DNA of 64,000 nt from Kosakonia sp. BYX6 (GTDB taxonomy: Bacteria; Pseudomonadota; Gammaproteobacteria; Enterobacterales; Enterobacteriaceae), in NCBI RefSeq assembly GCF_038449125.1, contig NZ_CP151800.1, forward strand, positions 778,406-842,405, written 5' to 3'. A model generated the notes under the pieces. It had not been told where the DNA came from. It saw only the letters and a program-made list of their open reading frames with translations, and made no database searches. Positions 46,466 through 56,166 of the stretch are shown piece by piece; the first letter of the stretch is position 1; every line of letters begins with the position of its first letter. Both the position numbers and the translations under genes were made by a program.

Positions 46466-46854
46466 GTTGATTCTCCATTGATGAATAATAAGGCGCATAA
46501 GATAGCATTTTTATTCGAGTGCAATGCCGCCCAGGTTGCGCCTCCCTGGGAAAAATGACATGATTGCGCGAATTTTCTTCCACCCAACGGGGCCGCCGGA
46601 TGACGCATCTTTTAGCCGTTTACCGCATGCTTAGCGCCACTGCGCAAATGAGCGCCCGTTTCATTTTATCCCATACTTCACTCACCATGCGGTGAGGGTA
46701 ACGCACGCTCACTGTAGGACAACAGTAAGATCAGAAGCGTTCTGCTTTTACTGATGTCTGGCGGTCGGAGCTGATTCCAGTCAGACACATTCGTTGGGCG
46801 AAGCAGCTGCTTTGCCTGGGGCTTTTTACTCCCCTGAAACGGGTATTTGTGCTT
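46466..46854 (+). promoter_or_regulatory. speC leader region with terminator-like hairpin
   Basis: A 389-base gap between divergent yqgA and speC. CTCACC and GGTGAG form a small hairpin at 46681-46696. GGCGAAGCAG and CTGCTTTGCC (46797-46816) form an inverted repeat with one mismatch, followed by TGGGGCTTTTT, about 30 bases before the speC start. This looks like an attenuator. A six-codon ORF (ATGTCTGGC...) at 46754 precedes it. Confidence 0.5.
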
Positions 46855-48990
46855 ATGAACTCACTGAAAATTGCCGTCAGCCGTGAGCTGGTATCTTTGC
46901 TTTCCACGCACCGCGAAGTGGTGACGCTGGACAGTACCGATTTCACGGATGTGGCGGCAGTCGTCATGACAGTAGCGGAGAGCCGCAGCGGTATTCTCGC
47001 GCTGCTCAAACGCACAGGCTTCAATGTGCCGGTCTTTTTATTCTCGAACGAGCAGTTTGAAACGCCAGAGGGCGTCACGGCGGTGATCGCCGGTAAAGAT
47101 CAGGAGTGGCTAGAGCTGGAAACCGCCGCCTGCGACTATGAAGACAACCTGTTGCCGCCGTTTTTCGACACCCTGCGCCAGTATGTCGAAATGAAGAACA
47201 GTACCTTCGCTTGCCCTGGCCATCAGCACGGCGCATTCTTCAAAAAGCACCCGGCAGGCCGCCAGTTTTACGACTTCTTCGGTGAGAATGTGTTTCGCGC
47301 CGATATGTGCAACGCCGACGTCAAACTGGGCGATTTGCTGATCCACGAAGGCTCCGCCAAACACGCGCAAAAATTTGCCGCGAAAGTGTTTAACGCCGAC
47401 AAAACCTATTTCGTGCTTAACGGCACTTCTGCCGCCAACAAAGTCGTGACCAACGCGCTGCTGACCCGTGGCGATTTAGTACTGTTCGATCGCAACAACC
47501 ACAAATCCAACCACCACGGCGCGTTGATCCAGGCGGGCGCAACGCCGATCTATCTGGAAGCGGCGCGCAACCCATTTGGCTTTATTGGCGGTATCGACGA
47601 TCACTGCTTCGACGGCAGCTACCTGCGGGAATTGATCCGAGAGGTGGCACCGGAAAAAGCCGATCAACCGCGCCCGTTCCGCCTGGCGGTGATCCAGCTT
47701 GGCACTTACGACGGCACGATTTACAACGCCCGCCAGGTGATCGACAAAATCGGCAGCCTGTGTGACTACATTCTGTTTGACTCGGCGTGGGTCGGTTACG
47801 AGCAGTTTATTCCGATGATGGCAGACTGCTCGCCGCTGTTGCTGGATCTCAACGAAAACGATCCGGGGATCTTTGTTACCCAATCGGTGCACAAACAGCA
47901 GGCGGGTTTCTCGCAAACCTCGCAGATCCATAAAAAGGATAACCATCTGCGTGGCCAGGCGCGTTTTTGCCCGCACAAGCGCCTGAACAACGCGTTTATG
48001 CTGCACGCTTCGACCAGCCCGTTTTACCCGCTGTTCGCCGCGCTGGATATCAACGCCAAAATCCACCAGGGCGAAAGCGGCCGCCGCCTGTGGGCCGAGT
48101 GCGTTGAACTTGGCATTGAAGCGCGCAAGGCGATCATCGCCAACTGCAAGATGATCAAACCGTTTGTGCCGCCGGAGATCGCCGGTCGCCCATGGCAGGA
48201 TCACCCCACCGACGTGATTGCCCGCGAGCGCCGCTTCTTCAGTTTCGAGCCGGGTGATAAATGGCACGGTTTCGATGGCTATGCGCGCGAGCAATATTTT
48301 GTCGATCCCTGCAAGCTGCTGCTGACCACGCCGGGTATTGATGCGCAAACCGGCGAATACACCGAGTTCGGCATTCCGGCGACCATTCTGGCGCACTTCC
48401 TGCGTGAGAACGGCATAGTGCCGGAGAAATGCGATCTCAACTCGATCCTGTTTCTGCTGACGCCCGCCGAAAGCGCCGAGAAAATGGCGCAACTGGTGGC
48501 GATGATTGCGCAGTTTGAACAGCATATTGAAGATGACACGCCGCTCGCCGACGTCCTGCCGACCATTTTCAATAAATACCCGGTGCGTTATCGCGATTAC
48601 ACCCTGCGTGAACTGTGCCAGGAGATGCACGATCTCTATGTCAGCTTCGATGTGAAAGATCTGCAAAAAGCGATGTTCCGCAAAGCGAGCTTGCCGCCGG
48701 TGGTGATGAACCCACAGGATGCCAACAGCGAATTTATTCGCGGCAACGTTGAGCTGGTGCGCATTAGCGAAGCCGAAGGGCGCATCGCGGCAGAAGGCGC
48801 GCTGCCTTATCCGCCGGGCGTGCTGTGCGTGGTACCCGGTGAAGTGTGGGGCGGGGCCGTGCAACGTTACTTTCTGGCGCTGGAAGAGGGCGTTAACCTG
48901 CTGCCGGGCTTTTCGCCTGAGTTGCAGGGCGTCTATTCCGAAACCGACACCGACGGCATTAAGCGCCTGTATGGTTACATGCTGAAGTAA
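46855..48990 (+). CDS. speC: Ornithine decarboxylase SpeC (constitutive)
   Basis: A 711-residue PLP enzyme that makes putrescine from ornithine. The PLP lysine is K347 in TQSVHKQQAGFSQTS; FACPGHQHGAFFKKHPAG and FDSAWVGYEQF are also conserved. There is an N-terminal receiver-like wing domain of about 105 residues. Length equals E. coli SpeC, and its genomic neighbours (yqgA, nupG further on) are the E. coli ones. A large antisense ORF (47476-49071) is a shadow. Confidence 0.97.
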   Translation: MNSLKIAVSRELVSLLSTHREVVTLDSTDFTDVAAVVMTVAESRSGILALLKRTGFNVPVFLFSNEQFETPEGVTAVIAGKDQEWLELETAACDYEDNLLPPFFDTLRQYVEMKNSTFACPGHQHGAFFKKHPAGRQFYDFFGENVFRADMCNADVKLGDLLIHEGSAKHAQKFAAKVFNADKTYFVLNGTSAANKVVTNALLTRGDLVLFDRNNHKSNHHGALIQAGATPIYLEAARNPFGFIGGIDDHCFDGSYLRELIREVAPEKADQPRPFRLAVIQLGTYDGTIYNARQVIDKIGSLCDYILFDSAWVGYEQFIPMMADCSPLLLDLNENDPGIFVTQSVHKQQAGFSQTSQIHKKDNHLRGQARFCPHKRLNNAFMLHASTSPFYPLFAALDINAKIHQGESGRRLWAECVELGIEARKAIIANCKMIKPFVPPEIAGRPWQDHPTDVIARERRFFSFEPGDKWHGFDGYAREQYFVDPCKLLLTTPGIDAQTGEYTEFGIPATILAHFLRENGIVPEKCDLNSILFLLTPAESAEKMAQLVAMIAQFEQHIEDDTPLADVLPTIFNKYPVRYRDYTLRELCQEMHDLYVSFDVKDLQKAMFRKASLPPVVMNPQDANSEFIRGNVELVRISEAEGRIAAEGALPYPPGVLCVVPGEVWGGAVQRYFLALEEGVNLLPGFSPELQGVYSETDTDGIKRLYGYMLK

Positions 48991-48997
48991 CGTCTTA

Positions 48998-49030
48998 CCC
49001 CCTCGCTGCTGCGGCGGCGAGGGGATTTTC
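48998..49030. terminator. Terminator between convergent speC and dpiA
   Basis: CCCCTCGC and GCGAGGGG arms (48998-49024) enclose a GC-rich loop, followed by ATTTTC on the speC strand. It lies between convergent genes. Confidence 0.8.
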
Positions 49031-49723
49031 TTAGGCCGCGATGCGCCGGTACATGCGGCGCGGGTGGCCAATTTTCCCGTATTGCATCTCGACGGCCAGA
49101 AAGCTGGCTTCCACGCAGTGTTCCAGGTAGCGGCGGGTGGTGGTTTTACTCAACCCCGTTTCGCTGACCACTTCATCGACGGAAAAACAGCGCTCCGGTT
49201 CATCGGCGAACAGTTTCTGGATAAGCGACAGCGTGCTCTCTTCAATGCCTTTGCTGCCGTTATCCTGGCGGTAATTCTTCGCCTGTAGCTGATAGAGCGA
49301 ATCAACGTTTTGCTGGTCGACAATCTTCCATACCCGCTGCTGTTCGGCAAATTGCACAAAGCGCTCCAGCGACTGGCTTAGCCGCTTCCACGACACTGGC
49401 TTGAGAATATAGTCGAATGCGCCGTTACGAATCGCCAGGCTACAGGTGTCCATATCGCTGGCGGCGGTGATAAAAATCACCGAGCAGTTGGCGTTGATAA
49501 TCTGCGGATCGCCAATCAGCGTAATGCCTTTGCCGTCCGGCAGGTAGTTGTCGAGTAACACCAGCTGCGGCTGCGTACTGCTCAGCAACGTTTTCGCTTC
49601 GGCGAGCGACGAGGCAATCCCGACCAGCCGCAAGCGCGGATGTTTGCTGACCAGTTCAGCATTCAGCTGCGCAAGTGTGTTTTCATCTTCTACTATCAGC
49701 ACGTCTATCGGTTCATGTTGCAT
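49031..49723 (-). CDS. dpiA: Response regulator DpiA (CitB) for citrate fermentation
   Basis: A 230-residue CitB-type response regulator. Receiver domain about residues 5-125 with acidic pocket E12/D13, phosphorylation site D58 (LVLLDNYLPDG) and K in ILKPVSW; C-terminal winged HTH (CFSVDEVVSETGLSKTTTRRYLEH). It activates the citrate lyase and transporter genes when phosphorylated by DpiB. It overlaps dpiB by 11 bases. Confidence 0.94.
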   Translation of the reverse strand: MQHEPIDVLIVEDENTLAQLNAELVSKHPRLRLVGIASSLAEAKTLLSSTQPQLVLLDNYLPDGKGITLIGDPQIINANCSVIFITAASDMDTCSLAIRNGAFDYILKPVSWKRLSQSLERFVQFAEQQRVWKIVDQQNVDSLYQLQAKNYRQDNGSKGIEESTLSLIQKLFADEPERCFSVDEVVSETGLSKTTTRRYLEHCVEASFLAVEMQYGKIGHPRRMYRRIAA

Positions 49724-51350
49724 AAGTCTGATCTTCCAGGGTCACGACGGGACGCTGAACGTTGCCCGTTTCAGGAATAAACAAAGAAAAAATCGTGCCG
49801 CGAGGCGCGTTGGCGGAAACATCAATGGAGCCGCCAACCTGCGTGACATAACTGGCGATCAGGTAAAGACCAATGCCGTGATCGCCACTGCGTTTAGTGG
49901 TCATCCCGCGTTCAAAAATACGATCGCCAATCGCCGGATCGATACCGATGCCGCGATCCGCCACTTCAATAATCAGTTCCCGCTTATTGAGCAAAATCAG
50001 CACCTCAACCGGATCGTGAGGCAAGGCGGCGCGCTGCGTGGCCTCAATGGCGTTATCCAGCAAGTTGCCGATGATCGAAATAAGCTCCGCTTCCGCCAAT
50101 GAACGGCAGGGGCTGCTCATCCGGCTAAGCGGATCGAATATCAGCTCAACGCCTTTTTCGCGGGCGCGCGCCGCTTTTCCCAGCAGCAGACCGCACAGCG
50201 TCGGTGAGCTAAAGCGAGACGAGATGAAATCCAGCAGCTCCTGCGCGTGTTCCGACTGCGCCTGAATGTAATGCACCGCTTCGTCATAACGCTCCATATG
50301 CAACAGGCCGGAAAGGGTGGTCATGCGGTTAAGCTGCTCGTGGCGCATAATGCGCAGGTTGTCGGCATAACGCTTTACCTGGCTAAGCTGTGCGCTCAGG
50401 CTATCGATTTCATTGCGATCGCGAAACGTGATCACCCAGCCCTGTAATTTATCTTCCAGCATGATGCGCACCCGGCTGGCAATCACCGTCAGTTGATTGA
50501 AGCGGCAAATCTCATCATGCGTATCGCTTTCCAGCATGGTCGGTTTGGCGAAAAACGGCACCGACGCGATCACGTCGCCAATCGTCTGCCCACGCAGCTC
50601 GCGCGTTGGCTGGCTTAAGCCCAGCAGTTTGCGCGCCGCCTGGTTAATCACTTCGATGCGCGACGCGCTATCGATAGCAATCACCCCCTCGTAAATCGAT
50701 TCCATCATCGCTTTTTGCTGGCGAACCAGCAGGCCAATCTCGCGGGGCTCCAGCGAGAAAATCTGTTTTTTGATACTGCGGGTAAAAAACCAGGAAAAGA
50801 TAAACAGCGCGGCCAGCAGCAATACGGCGGCAATAAAAATATTAATCACTTTGCCAAGGGTAATGGTGTCGAGATAACTGGTCAGGTAGCCAACGGAAAC
50901 AATCCCCACCACTTTCCCGGCATCATCAAATATTGGCGCTTTGCTGCGTAGCGAAATTCCCAACCCGCCTTTGCGAATAGTAATGGTGCTTTTCCCCTGT
51001 AATACGTCGGCATTGTCACCGCCGACCAGCGTTTTTCCCACGACATCAGAATGGACTGAATGAAATAAATGCAGGCCCTTGTCATCGCCGATAACAATAA
51101 AGCTTGCATCGCTGTGCGCCACCACTTTGTGCATAAATTGCGTGATGGCTCGAATATCTTTATCAGTAACGGATTGTCGTAAATTCGGAATAATCGCTAT
51201 TTCTTCGGCTTGTATTTTGGCTCTTGCACTCATTTCCTGGTAAAGCTGGTGACTGACGTCGTTGTAATAATAAACGCCGAGCAGGACGAACAGGCCGGAG
51301 AAGAAAAGCACCAGTGAAATAAAGAGTTTGATTTGAAATGAAACTTTCAT
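49713..51350 (-). CDS. dpiB: Citrate sensor histidine kinase DpiB (CitA)
   Basis: A 545-residue membrane sensor. TM1 about 8-28, periplasmic PAS domain that binds citrate (about 30-165, with HSVHSDVVGKTLVGGD), TM2 about 170-192, cytoplasmic PAS (about 205-300), phosphoacceptor His in RIMRHEQLNRM, and the HATPase with NLLDNAIEA, DRGIGIDP and GDHGIGLYL. Same layout as the Klebsiella CitA and E. coli DcuS family. Divergent from the transporter gene at 51686. Confidence 0.94.
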   Translation of the reverse strand: MKVSFQIKLFISLVLFFSGLFVLLGVYYYNDVSHQLYQEMSARAKIQAEEIAIIPNLRQSVTDKDIRAITQFMHKVVAHSDASFIVIGDDKGLHLFHSVHSDVVGKTLVGGDNADVLQGKSTITIRKGGLGISLRSKAPIFDDAGKVVGIVSVGYLTSYLDTITLGKVINIFIAAVLLLAALFIFSWFFTRSIKKQIFSLEPREIGLLVRQQKAMMESIYEGVIAIDSASRIEVINQAARKLLGLSQPTRELRGQTIGDVIASVPFFAKPTMLESDTHDEICRFNQLTVIASRVRIMLEDKLQGWVITFRDRNEIDSLSAQLSQVKRYADNLRIMRHEQLNRMTTLSGLLHMERYDEAVHYIQAQSEHAQELLDFISSRFSSPTLCGLLLGKAARAREKGVELIFDPLSRMSSPCRSLAEAELISIIGNLLDNAIEATQRAALPHDPVEVLILLNKRELIIEVADRGIGIDPAIGDRIFERGMTTKRSGDHGIGLYLIASYVTQVGGSIDVSANAPRGTIFSLFIPETGNVQRPVVTLEDQTYAT

Positions 51351-51685
51351 GATGGTACGCGCAGCAACCAGGAAAAGCTCAATGTACCATCTTTTTTCAC
51401 GCGCGTGAGCAGTTTACTGGAAACTTGTGATCCCTTGCACAGCCAGCATTGGCGAAGAAAATTACGCTGTTAAATATTCTTTTTTGGAAATGTTATTAAC
51501 TTGTATTTCTATTTAAAAAAACCATAAAAACCACACCAATAATTAAGATGTGAATCACACGAAATAAAAGAAACCATAAAAACCATAGGTGCCTTAAAAA
51601 CTCCGATTTTATTATGCTTCTCCTCACATAAAGTGCGTCTTTAGCCCTTTAGTCTGTAAAAGCAAAATAACCAAGGGGCTTAATT
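51351..51685. promoter_or_regulatory. Divergent dpiB / citrate transporter regulatory region
   Basis: A 335-base, very AT-rich gap. A 15-base direct repeat, AAACCATAAAAACCA, occurs at 51519-51533 and 51571-51585, 52 bases apart, about five helical turns; a palindrome GTGAATCAC lies between them. These are candidate DpiA binding sites. Confidence 0.6.
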
Positions 51686-53050
51686 ATGAGCACAACTGAT
51701 GATTCATTTTCTGTTACCTCTGAATCGCTATCGATTCAAAAAACATCACTAAAGGATAAGTGGTGGCACATTATGGATACATGGAAGGTTGGGATTATTC
51801 CGCTACCATTATTTCTGCTGGCCGGCGCGTTAATTGCGGTCGATTGCTTCGGCGGAAAGTTACCGAGCGATATCGTGGTGATGGTTGCGACGCTGGCGTT
51901 TTTCGGCTTCGCCTGTGGCGAATTCGGCAAGCGTCTGCCGATTGTCGGCAAACTGGGCGCGGCGGCCATTTGCGCCACCTTTATCCCATCGGCAATGGTT
52001 TACTACGGCCTGCTGCCGGATGTGGTCGTTGAATCCACCACCAAGTTCTACAAATCCACCAACATTCTCTATCTCTACATTTGTTGCATTATTGTCGGCA
52101 GCATTATGAGCATGAATCGCACCACGCTGATTCAGGGCTTCCTGCGTATTTTCTTCCCGATGCTGTGCGGTGAAATTGTCGGCATGATTGTTGGGATGGG
52201 CGTTGGCCTGGCGCTCGGCATGGAGCCGTTCCAGATTTTCTTCTTCATTATTCTGCCGATTATGGCTGGCGGTGTGGGTGAGGGCGCAATCCCGCTCTCC
52301 ATCGGTTACGCCACATTGTTGCATATGGACCAGGGCGTTGCGCTTGGTCGCGTATTGCCGATGGTGATGCTCGGCGGCCTGACGGCAATCATTATCTCCG
52401 GTTGCCTGAACCAGCTTGGTAAACGCTACCCGCACCTGACCGGCGAAGGCCAACTGATGCCGAACCGCAGCAACGGTGATGAACAAGCACCTGCAACGCC
52501 GGTTGCTTCTGGCAAAACCGATGTCACCACTATCGCAGCAGGCGCGCTGCTGGCGGTGCTGCTCTATATGATCGGTATGCTCGGCCATAAACTGATTGGC
52601 CTGCCTGCGCCGGTTGGCATGCTGTTTATCGCGGTGCTGATCAAGCTGGTACACGGCGTTTCTCCGCGCCTGCTGGAAGGCTCCCAGGTGGTGTACAAAT
52701 TCTTCCAGACCTCTGTTACCTACCCGATTCTCTTCGCCGTTGGCGTGGCCATTACGCCGTGGGAAGAGCTGGTTGCCGCGTTCACCATCAACAACTTACT
52801 GGTGATCGTCAGTACCGTTTCTGCACTGGTTGCCACTGGCTTCTTCGTAGGGAAAAAGATTGGTATGCACCCGATTGATGTCGCCATCGTTTCCTGCTGT
52901 CAAAGCGGCCAGGGCGGGACCGGGGACGTTGCCATTCTCACCGCGGGTAACCGCATGAGCCTGATGCCATTCGCGCAAATTGCCACCCGCATCGGTGGGG
53001 CGATCAACGTGTCGGTGTCGCTGTTGGTTCTCGGCAATTTCCTCATCTGA
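51686..53050 (+). CDS. citW: 2-hydroxycarboxylate family citrate transporter (CitW-like)
   Basis: A 454-residue polytopic transporter of the 2-hydroxycarboxylate family, with the two signature re-entrant loops GGVGEGAIPLS and QGGTGDVAIL and the substrate Arg in ATRIGG near the C-terminus. The length and sequence fit the Klebsiella citrate/acetate exchanger CitW better than the Na-dependent CitS, which fits fermentation of citrate to acetate; this assignment is from memory. First gene of the operon controlled by DpiAB. AAGGGG precedes the ATG. Confidence 0.85.
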   Translation: MSTTDDSFSVTSESLSIQKTSLKDKWWHIMDTWKVGIIPLPLFLLAGALIAVDCFGGKLPSDIVVMVATLAFFGFACGEFGKRLPIVGKLGAAAICATFIPSAMVYYGLLPDVVVESTTKFYKSTNILYLYICCIIVGSIMSMNRTTLIQGFLRIFFPMLCGEIVGMIVGMGVGLALGMEPFQIFFFIILPIMAGGVGEGAIPLSIGYATLLHMDQGVALGRVLPMVMLGGLTAIIISGCLNQLGKRYPHLTGEGQLMPNRSNGDEQAPATPVASGKTDVTTIAAGALLAVLLYMIGMLGHKLIGLPAPVGMLFIAVLIKLVHGVSPRLLEGSQVVYKFFQTSVTYPILFAVGVAITPWEELVAAFTINNLLVIVSTVSALVATGFFVGKKIGMHPIDVAIVSCCQSGQGGTGDVAILTAGNRMSLMPFAQIATRIGGAINVSVSLLVLGNFLI

Positions 53051-53072
53051 TTCATGCATTACAGGAACTGAT

Positions 53073-53936
53073 ATGAAACTCGCAAGCTTTGTCCATCAAG
53101 GGATCCGTAGCTACGGCATCGTCAAGGCGGATGGCATGATCGATCTGGGCCAGCGCCTGGGCGATCGCTACGGTGATTTGAAATCTCTGCTCGCGGCTGA
53201 CGCGCTGAATGAAGCGCAACAGTTGAGCGGCGAAACGGCGGATCTGCGCTTTGATGGCCTCGAATTCCTGCCGGTTATCGATAACCCAGGGAAAATCCTT
53301 TGCGTTGGCATGAACTACGCCGAAAAACGCAAAGAGTTCGACCAGCACAACCCGGCGCCAACGCTGTTTGTGCGCTTTGCGGATTCGCAAACCGGGCATA
53401 ACGCGCCGGTGCTGAAACCGCGCCACTCCAGCGAATTTGACTATGAAGGCGAGCTGGCGGTGATCATCGGTAAAGGCGGCGAAGATATCTCCCGCGAGGC
53501 GGCGCTCAGCCATGTCGCCGGTTACAGCTGCTATATGGACGGCTCCGCGCGTGACTGGCAGCACAGTTGGTTTACCGCCGGGAAAAACTGGCGGCAGACC
53601 GGCGCGTTCGGACCGTGGATGACCACCGCCGATGAGATCCCCGACCCGCATACACTGGCCATCCGCACCTGGCTGAATGGCCGCATGGTGCAGGACGACA
53701 ACACCGCCAGCATGATCCACAAGGTCGCCGAGCTTATCGAGTACATCAGCACCTTCACCAGCCTGACGCCGGGCGATGTCATCATCACCGGCTCACCGGG
53801 CGGTGTGGGTAAAAAACGCACGCCACCGCTGTTTATGAAAGCGGGCGATCGCATCGAAGTGGAGATCGAAAACATCGGTCATCTCAGCAATGTGATCATT
53901 GATGCGCCAGCCCACGCGCTGGCGGCGGCGCACTAA
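53073..53936 (+). CDS. Fumarylacetoacetate hydrolase family protein
   Basis: A 287-residue enzyme of the FAH superfamily. The metal site is seen in FDYEGELAVIIG (E-x-E) and YMDGSARDWQ (D), and the mobile N-terminal lid is in the first 60 residues. Members hydrolyse acylpyruvates, isomerise dicarboxylates, or act on oxaloacetate (decarboxylase or keto-enol tautomerase). Placed between the citrate transporter and citC, with 16 bases to citC, a role with oxaloacetate released by citrate lyase is the most natural inference. The ATG at 53073 follows AGGAACTG. Confidence 0.85.
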   Translation: MKLASFVHQGIRSYGIVKADGMIDLGQRLGDRYGDLKSLLAADALNEAQQLSGETADLRFDGLEFLPVIDNPGKILCVGMNYAEKRKEFDQHNPAPTLFVRFADSQTGHNAPVLKPRHSSEFDYEGELAVIIGKGGEDISREAALSHVAGYSCYMDGSARDWQHSWFTAGKNWRQTGAFGPWMTTADEIPDPHTLAIRTWLNGRMVQDDNTASMIHKVAELIEYISTFTSLTPGDVIITGSPGGVGKKRTPPLFMKAGDRIEVEIENIGHLSNVIIDAPAHALAAAH

Positions 53937-53952
53937 GGACAAAGGCCACAGG

Positions 53953-54972
53953 ATGCAAACACGACCCTCCATCGACTTTCGCATTGCGGAAGTCAACGGC
54001 AACACTCAACGGCTGGACACCAACCGCACTTTGCTCGCCGATAGCGGATTAGGCATGGACAGCGACATCACCACTTTCGTTGAAGCCTGGTCGGGAAACC
54101 GGCTGGTGGGTTGTGCAGGCCTTGCCGCCAACGTCATCAAATGTGTGGCAGTGGATGAGCAATTGCGTGGCGAGAACCTTAGCGCGCGGCTGCTGGCGGA
54201 AGTCGAAAATCTGGCGCTGGCACGCGGGCATTTTCATCTGTTTTTGTGTACGCGACCCTGCAACCGCGAACGCTTTCAGCACAGCGGTTTTTGGCCCATC
54301 GCCCAGAGCGGCAACAATGCGGTGCTGATGGAAAACACTCCGTCGGGCATCCAGCGTTACTGCCGTTCACTCCAGGCAAGCCGTGTGCCAGGGAAACGCA
54401 TTGGCGCGATCGTAATGAACGCTAACCCGTTCACCCTTGGCCACCGCCATCTTGTGGAACAGGCCGCGCATTCCTGCGACTGGTTGCATCTGTTTGTGGT
54501 ACGTGAAGACGCCTCATTCTTTCCCTTCGCCGCACGGCTGAAGATGGTGAAAGCGGGCGTCGCACATCTGCCTAATGTCATGGTGCATGAAGGTTCGCAA
54601 TACATCATTTCCCGCGCCACTTTCCCGGCCTACTTCCTGAAAGAGACCGGCAAAGTACAGCAGGCGTGGAGCGAAATCGACCTGCTGATCTTTCGCGACT
54701 ACATCGCGCCCGCGCTGGGTATTACCCACCGCTTTATTGGCAGCGAGCCATTTTGCGCCATCACCCGTCAGTACAACGACACCATGCATCAGATGCTGGC
54801 AGGTACGGTGATGGTGGTGGAAATCCCGCGCATCAAAGCCACAGGGACGGCCATCTCCGCATCTGAAGTGCGCCGTTTACTTAAAACACACCAGTTTTCC
54901 CGTATTCGGGAAATTGTACCGGATACCACTTTCGCGCATCTCGAATCCCATTACAGCGCGGAAGTTGCTTAA
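53953..54972 (+). CDS. citC: [Citrate (pro-3S)-lyase] ligase CitC
   Basis: A 339-residue enzyme that acetylates the prosthetic group of the citrate lyase carrier protein with acetate and ATP, making it active. N-terminal GNAT-like domain (LRGENLSARLLAEVENLAL), C-terminal nucleotidyltransferase domain with NANPFTLGHRHLVEQAA (HxGH type) and SASEVRRLLK. The start at 53953 follows GGCCACAGG; the frame opens 18 codons earlier inside the FAH gene. Confidence 0.94.
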   Translation: MQTRPSIDFRIAEVNGNTQRLDTNRTLLADSGLGMDSDITTFVEAWSGNRLVGCAGLAANVIKCVAVDEQLRGENLSARLLAEVENLALARGHFHLFLCTRPCNRERFQHSGFWPIAQSGNNAVLMENTPSGIQRYCRSLQASRVPGKRIGAIVMNANPFTLGHRHLVEQAAHSCDWLHLFVVREDASFFPFAARLKMVKAGVAHLPNVMVHEGSQYIISRATFPAYFLKETGKVQQAWSEIDLLIFRDYIAPALGITHRFIGSEPFCAITRQYNDTMHQMLAGTVMVVEIPRIKATGTAISASEVRRLLKTHQFSRIREIVPDTTFAHLESHYSAEVA

Positions 54973-54990
54973 AAAATCAGGACTATAAAT

Positions 54991-55284
54991 ATGAAAATTG
55001 TAAGGGAGGCGCTGGCCGGAACCATGGAGTCCAGCGACCTGATGGTGAAAATAGCCCCCGCCGAAGGCGAGCTGGACGTCGTCGTTCACAGCGAAGTCAT
55101 CAAGCAGTTTGGCGATCAGATCCGCAAGGTGGTGAATGACACCCTGCGCGCGATGGAGATCCGCCAGGGCTTAATCATTATCGAAGATAAAGGTGCGCTG
55201 GACTGCGTGATCCGCGCCCGTCTGCAAAGCGCCATTTTGCGCGCCGCCGAAGGGACAGAAATCGACTGGGGGAAAATGCGATGA
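54991..55284 (+). CDS. citD: Citrate lyase acyl carrier protein (gamma) CitD
   Basis: A 97-residue carrier protein; the phosphoribosyl-dephospho-CoA group is attached to S14 in [10 protein letters not shown]. Sequence is typical of the family ([30 protein letters not shown]). Start overlaps nothing upstream (18 bases after citC), and its stop overlaps citE (ATGA). Confidence 0.96.
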   Translation: MKIVREALAGTMESSDLMVKIAPAEGELDVVVHSEVIKQFGDQIRKVVNDTLRAMEIRQGLIIIEDKGALDCVIRARLQSAILRAAEGTEIDWGKMR

Positions 55285-56156
55285 AAAAACTTCGCCGTAG
55301 CATGTTGTTCCTGCCAGGGGCTAACGCCGCCATGCTCTCCACCGCCTTTATCTACCGCCCGGATTCGATCATGTTCGATCTGGAAGACGCCGTCGCGCTG
55401 CGCGAAAAAGATACCGCGCGCCTGCTGGTGTTTCATGCGCTGCAACACCCGATGTATCAGGACATTGAAACCGTGGTGCGCATCAACCCGCTGAACACGC
55501 CGTTTGGCTTGCCGGACCTGGAAGCAGTGGTTCGCGCCGGTGTTGATGTGGTGCGTTTACCGAAAACCGATACCCCGGAAGATATCTACGAACTGGAACG
55601 TCACCTCGAGCGCATTGAGCTGGCCTGCGGACGCGAAATCGGCTCCACCCGCGTGATGGCGGCCATCGAGTCGGCCGTTGGTGTTATCAACGCGGTGGCG
55701 ATTGCTCGTAGCTCTCAGCGCCTGATCGGCATTGCGCTGGCGGCGTTTGACTACGTGATGGATATGCAAACTGAGCGCGGCGACGGCACCGAATTATTCT
55801 ATGCCCGCTGCGCCGTGCTGCACGCCGCCCGCGCCGCCGGAATCGACGCGTTCGATGTGGTGTGGTCTGACGTTAACGACGAAGCCGGTTTTCTGCGCGA
55901 AGTCGAGCTGGTACGCAAAATGGGTTTCAACGGCAAATCGCTGATCAACCCGCGGCAAATTGACCTACTGCATAACGCCTATGCGCCCACTCAGCAGGAA
56001 GTGGATCACGCAAAAGTGGTGATCGAGGCGGCAGAAGAGGGCGAGCGCAACGGCCTGGGCGTGGTTTCGCTGAACGGTAAAATGATCGACGCCCCCATTA
56101 TTAATCACGCGCAGATGGTGCTGGAACGTGCGGCTGCGTCCGGCGTGCGTCGTTAA
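55281..56156 (+). CDS. citE: Citrate lyase beta subunit, citryl-ACP lyase CitE
   Basis: A 291-residue Mg-dependent lyase that splits citryl-ACP to oxaloacetate and acetyl-ACP. Marks: [12 protein letters not shown], the metal-binding MFDLEDAVA and [10 protein letters not shown], and [16 protein letters not shown] overlap with citD. Confidence 0.97.
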   Translation: MKKLRRSMLFLPGANAAMLSTAFIYRPDSIMFDLEDAVALREKDTARLLVFHALQHPMYQDIETVVRINPLNTPFGLPDLEAVVRAGVDVVRLPKTDTPEDIYELERHLERIELACGREIGSTRVMAAIESAVGVINAVAIARSSQRLIGIALAAFDYVMDMQTERGDGTELFYARCAVLHAARAAGIDAFDVVWSDVNDEAGFLREVELVRKMGFNGKSLINPRQIDLLHNAYAPTQQEVDHAKVVIEAAEEGERNGLGVVSLNGKMIDAPIINHAQMVLERAAASGVRR

Positions 56157-56166
56157 GGACAGAACA

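Noticed and set aside
47476..49071. 531-codon ORF on the minus strand
   Set aside because: Antisense to speC, low-complexity Arg/His/Gln composition, no ribosome site or domain.
51549..51562. CRP site in the citrate promoter region
   Set aside because: GTGAATCAC is symmetric but lacks the 6-base spacer of the CRP consensus.
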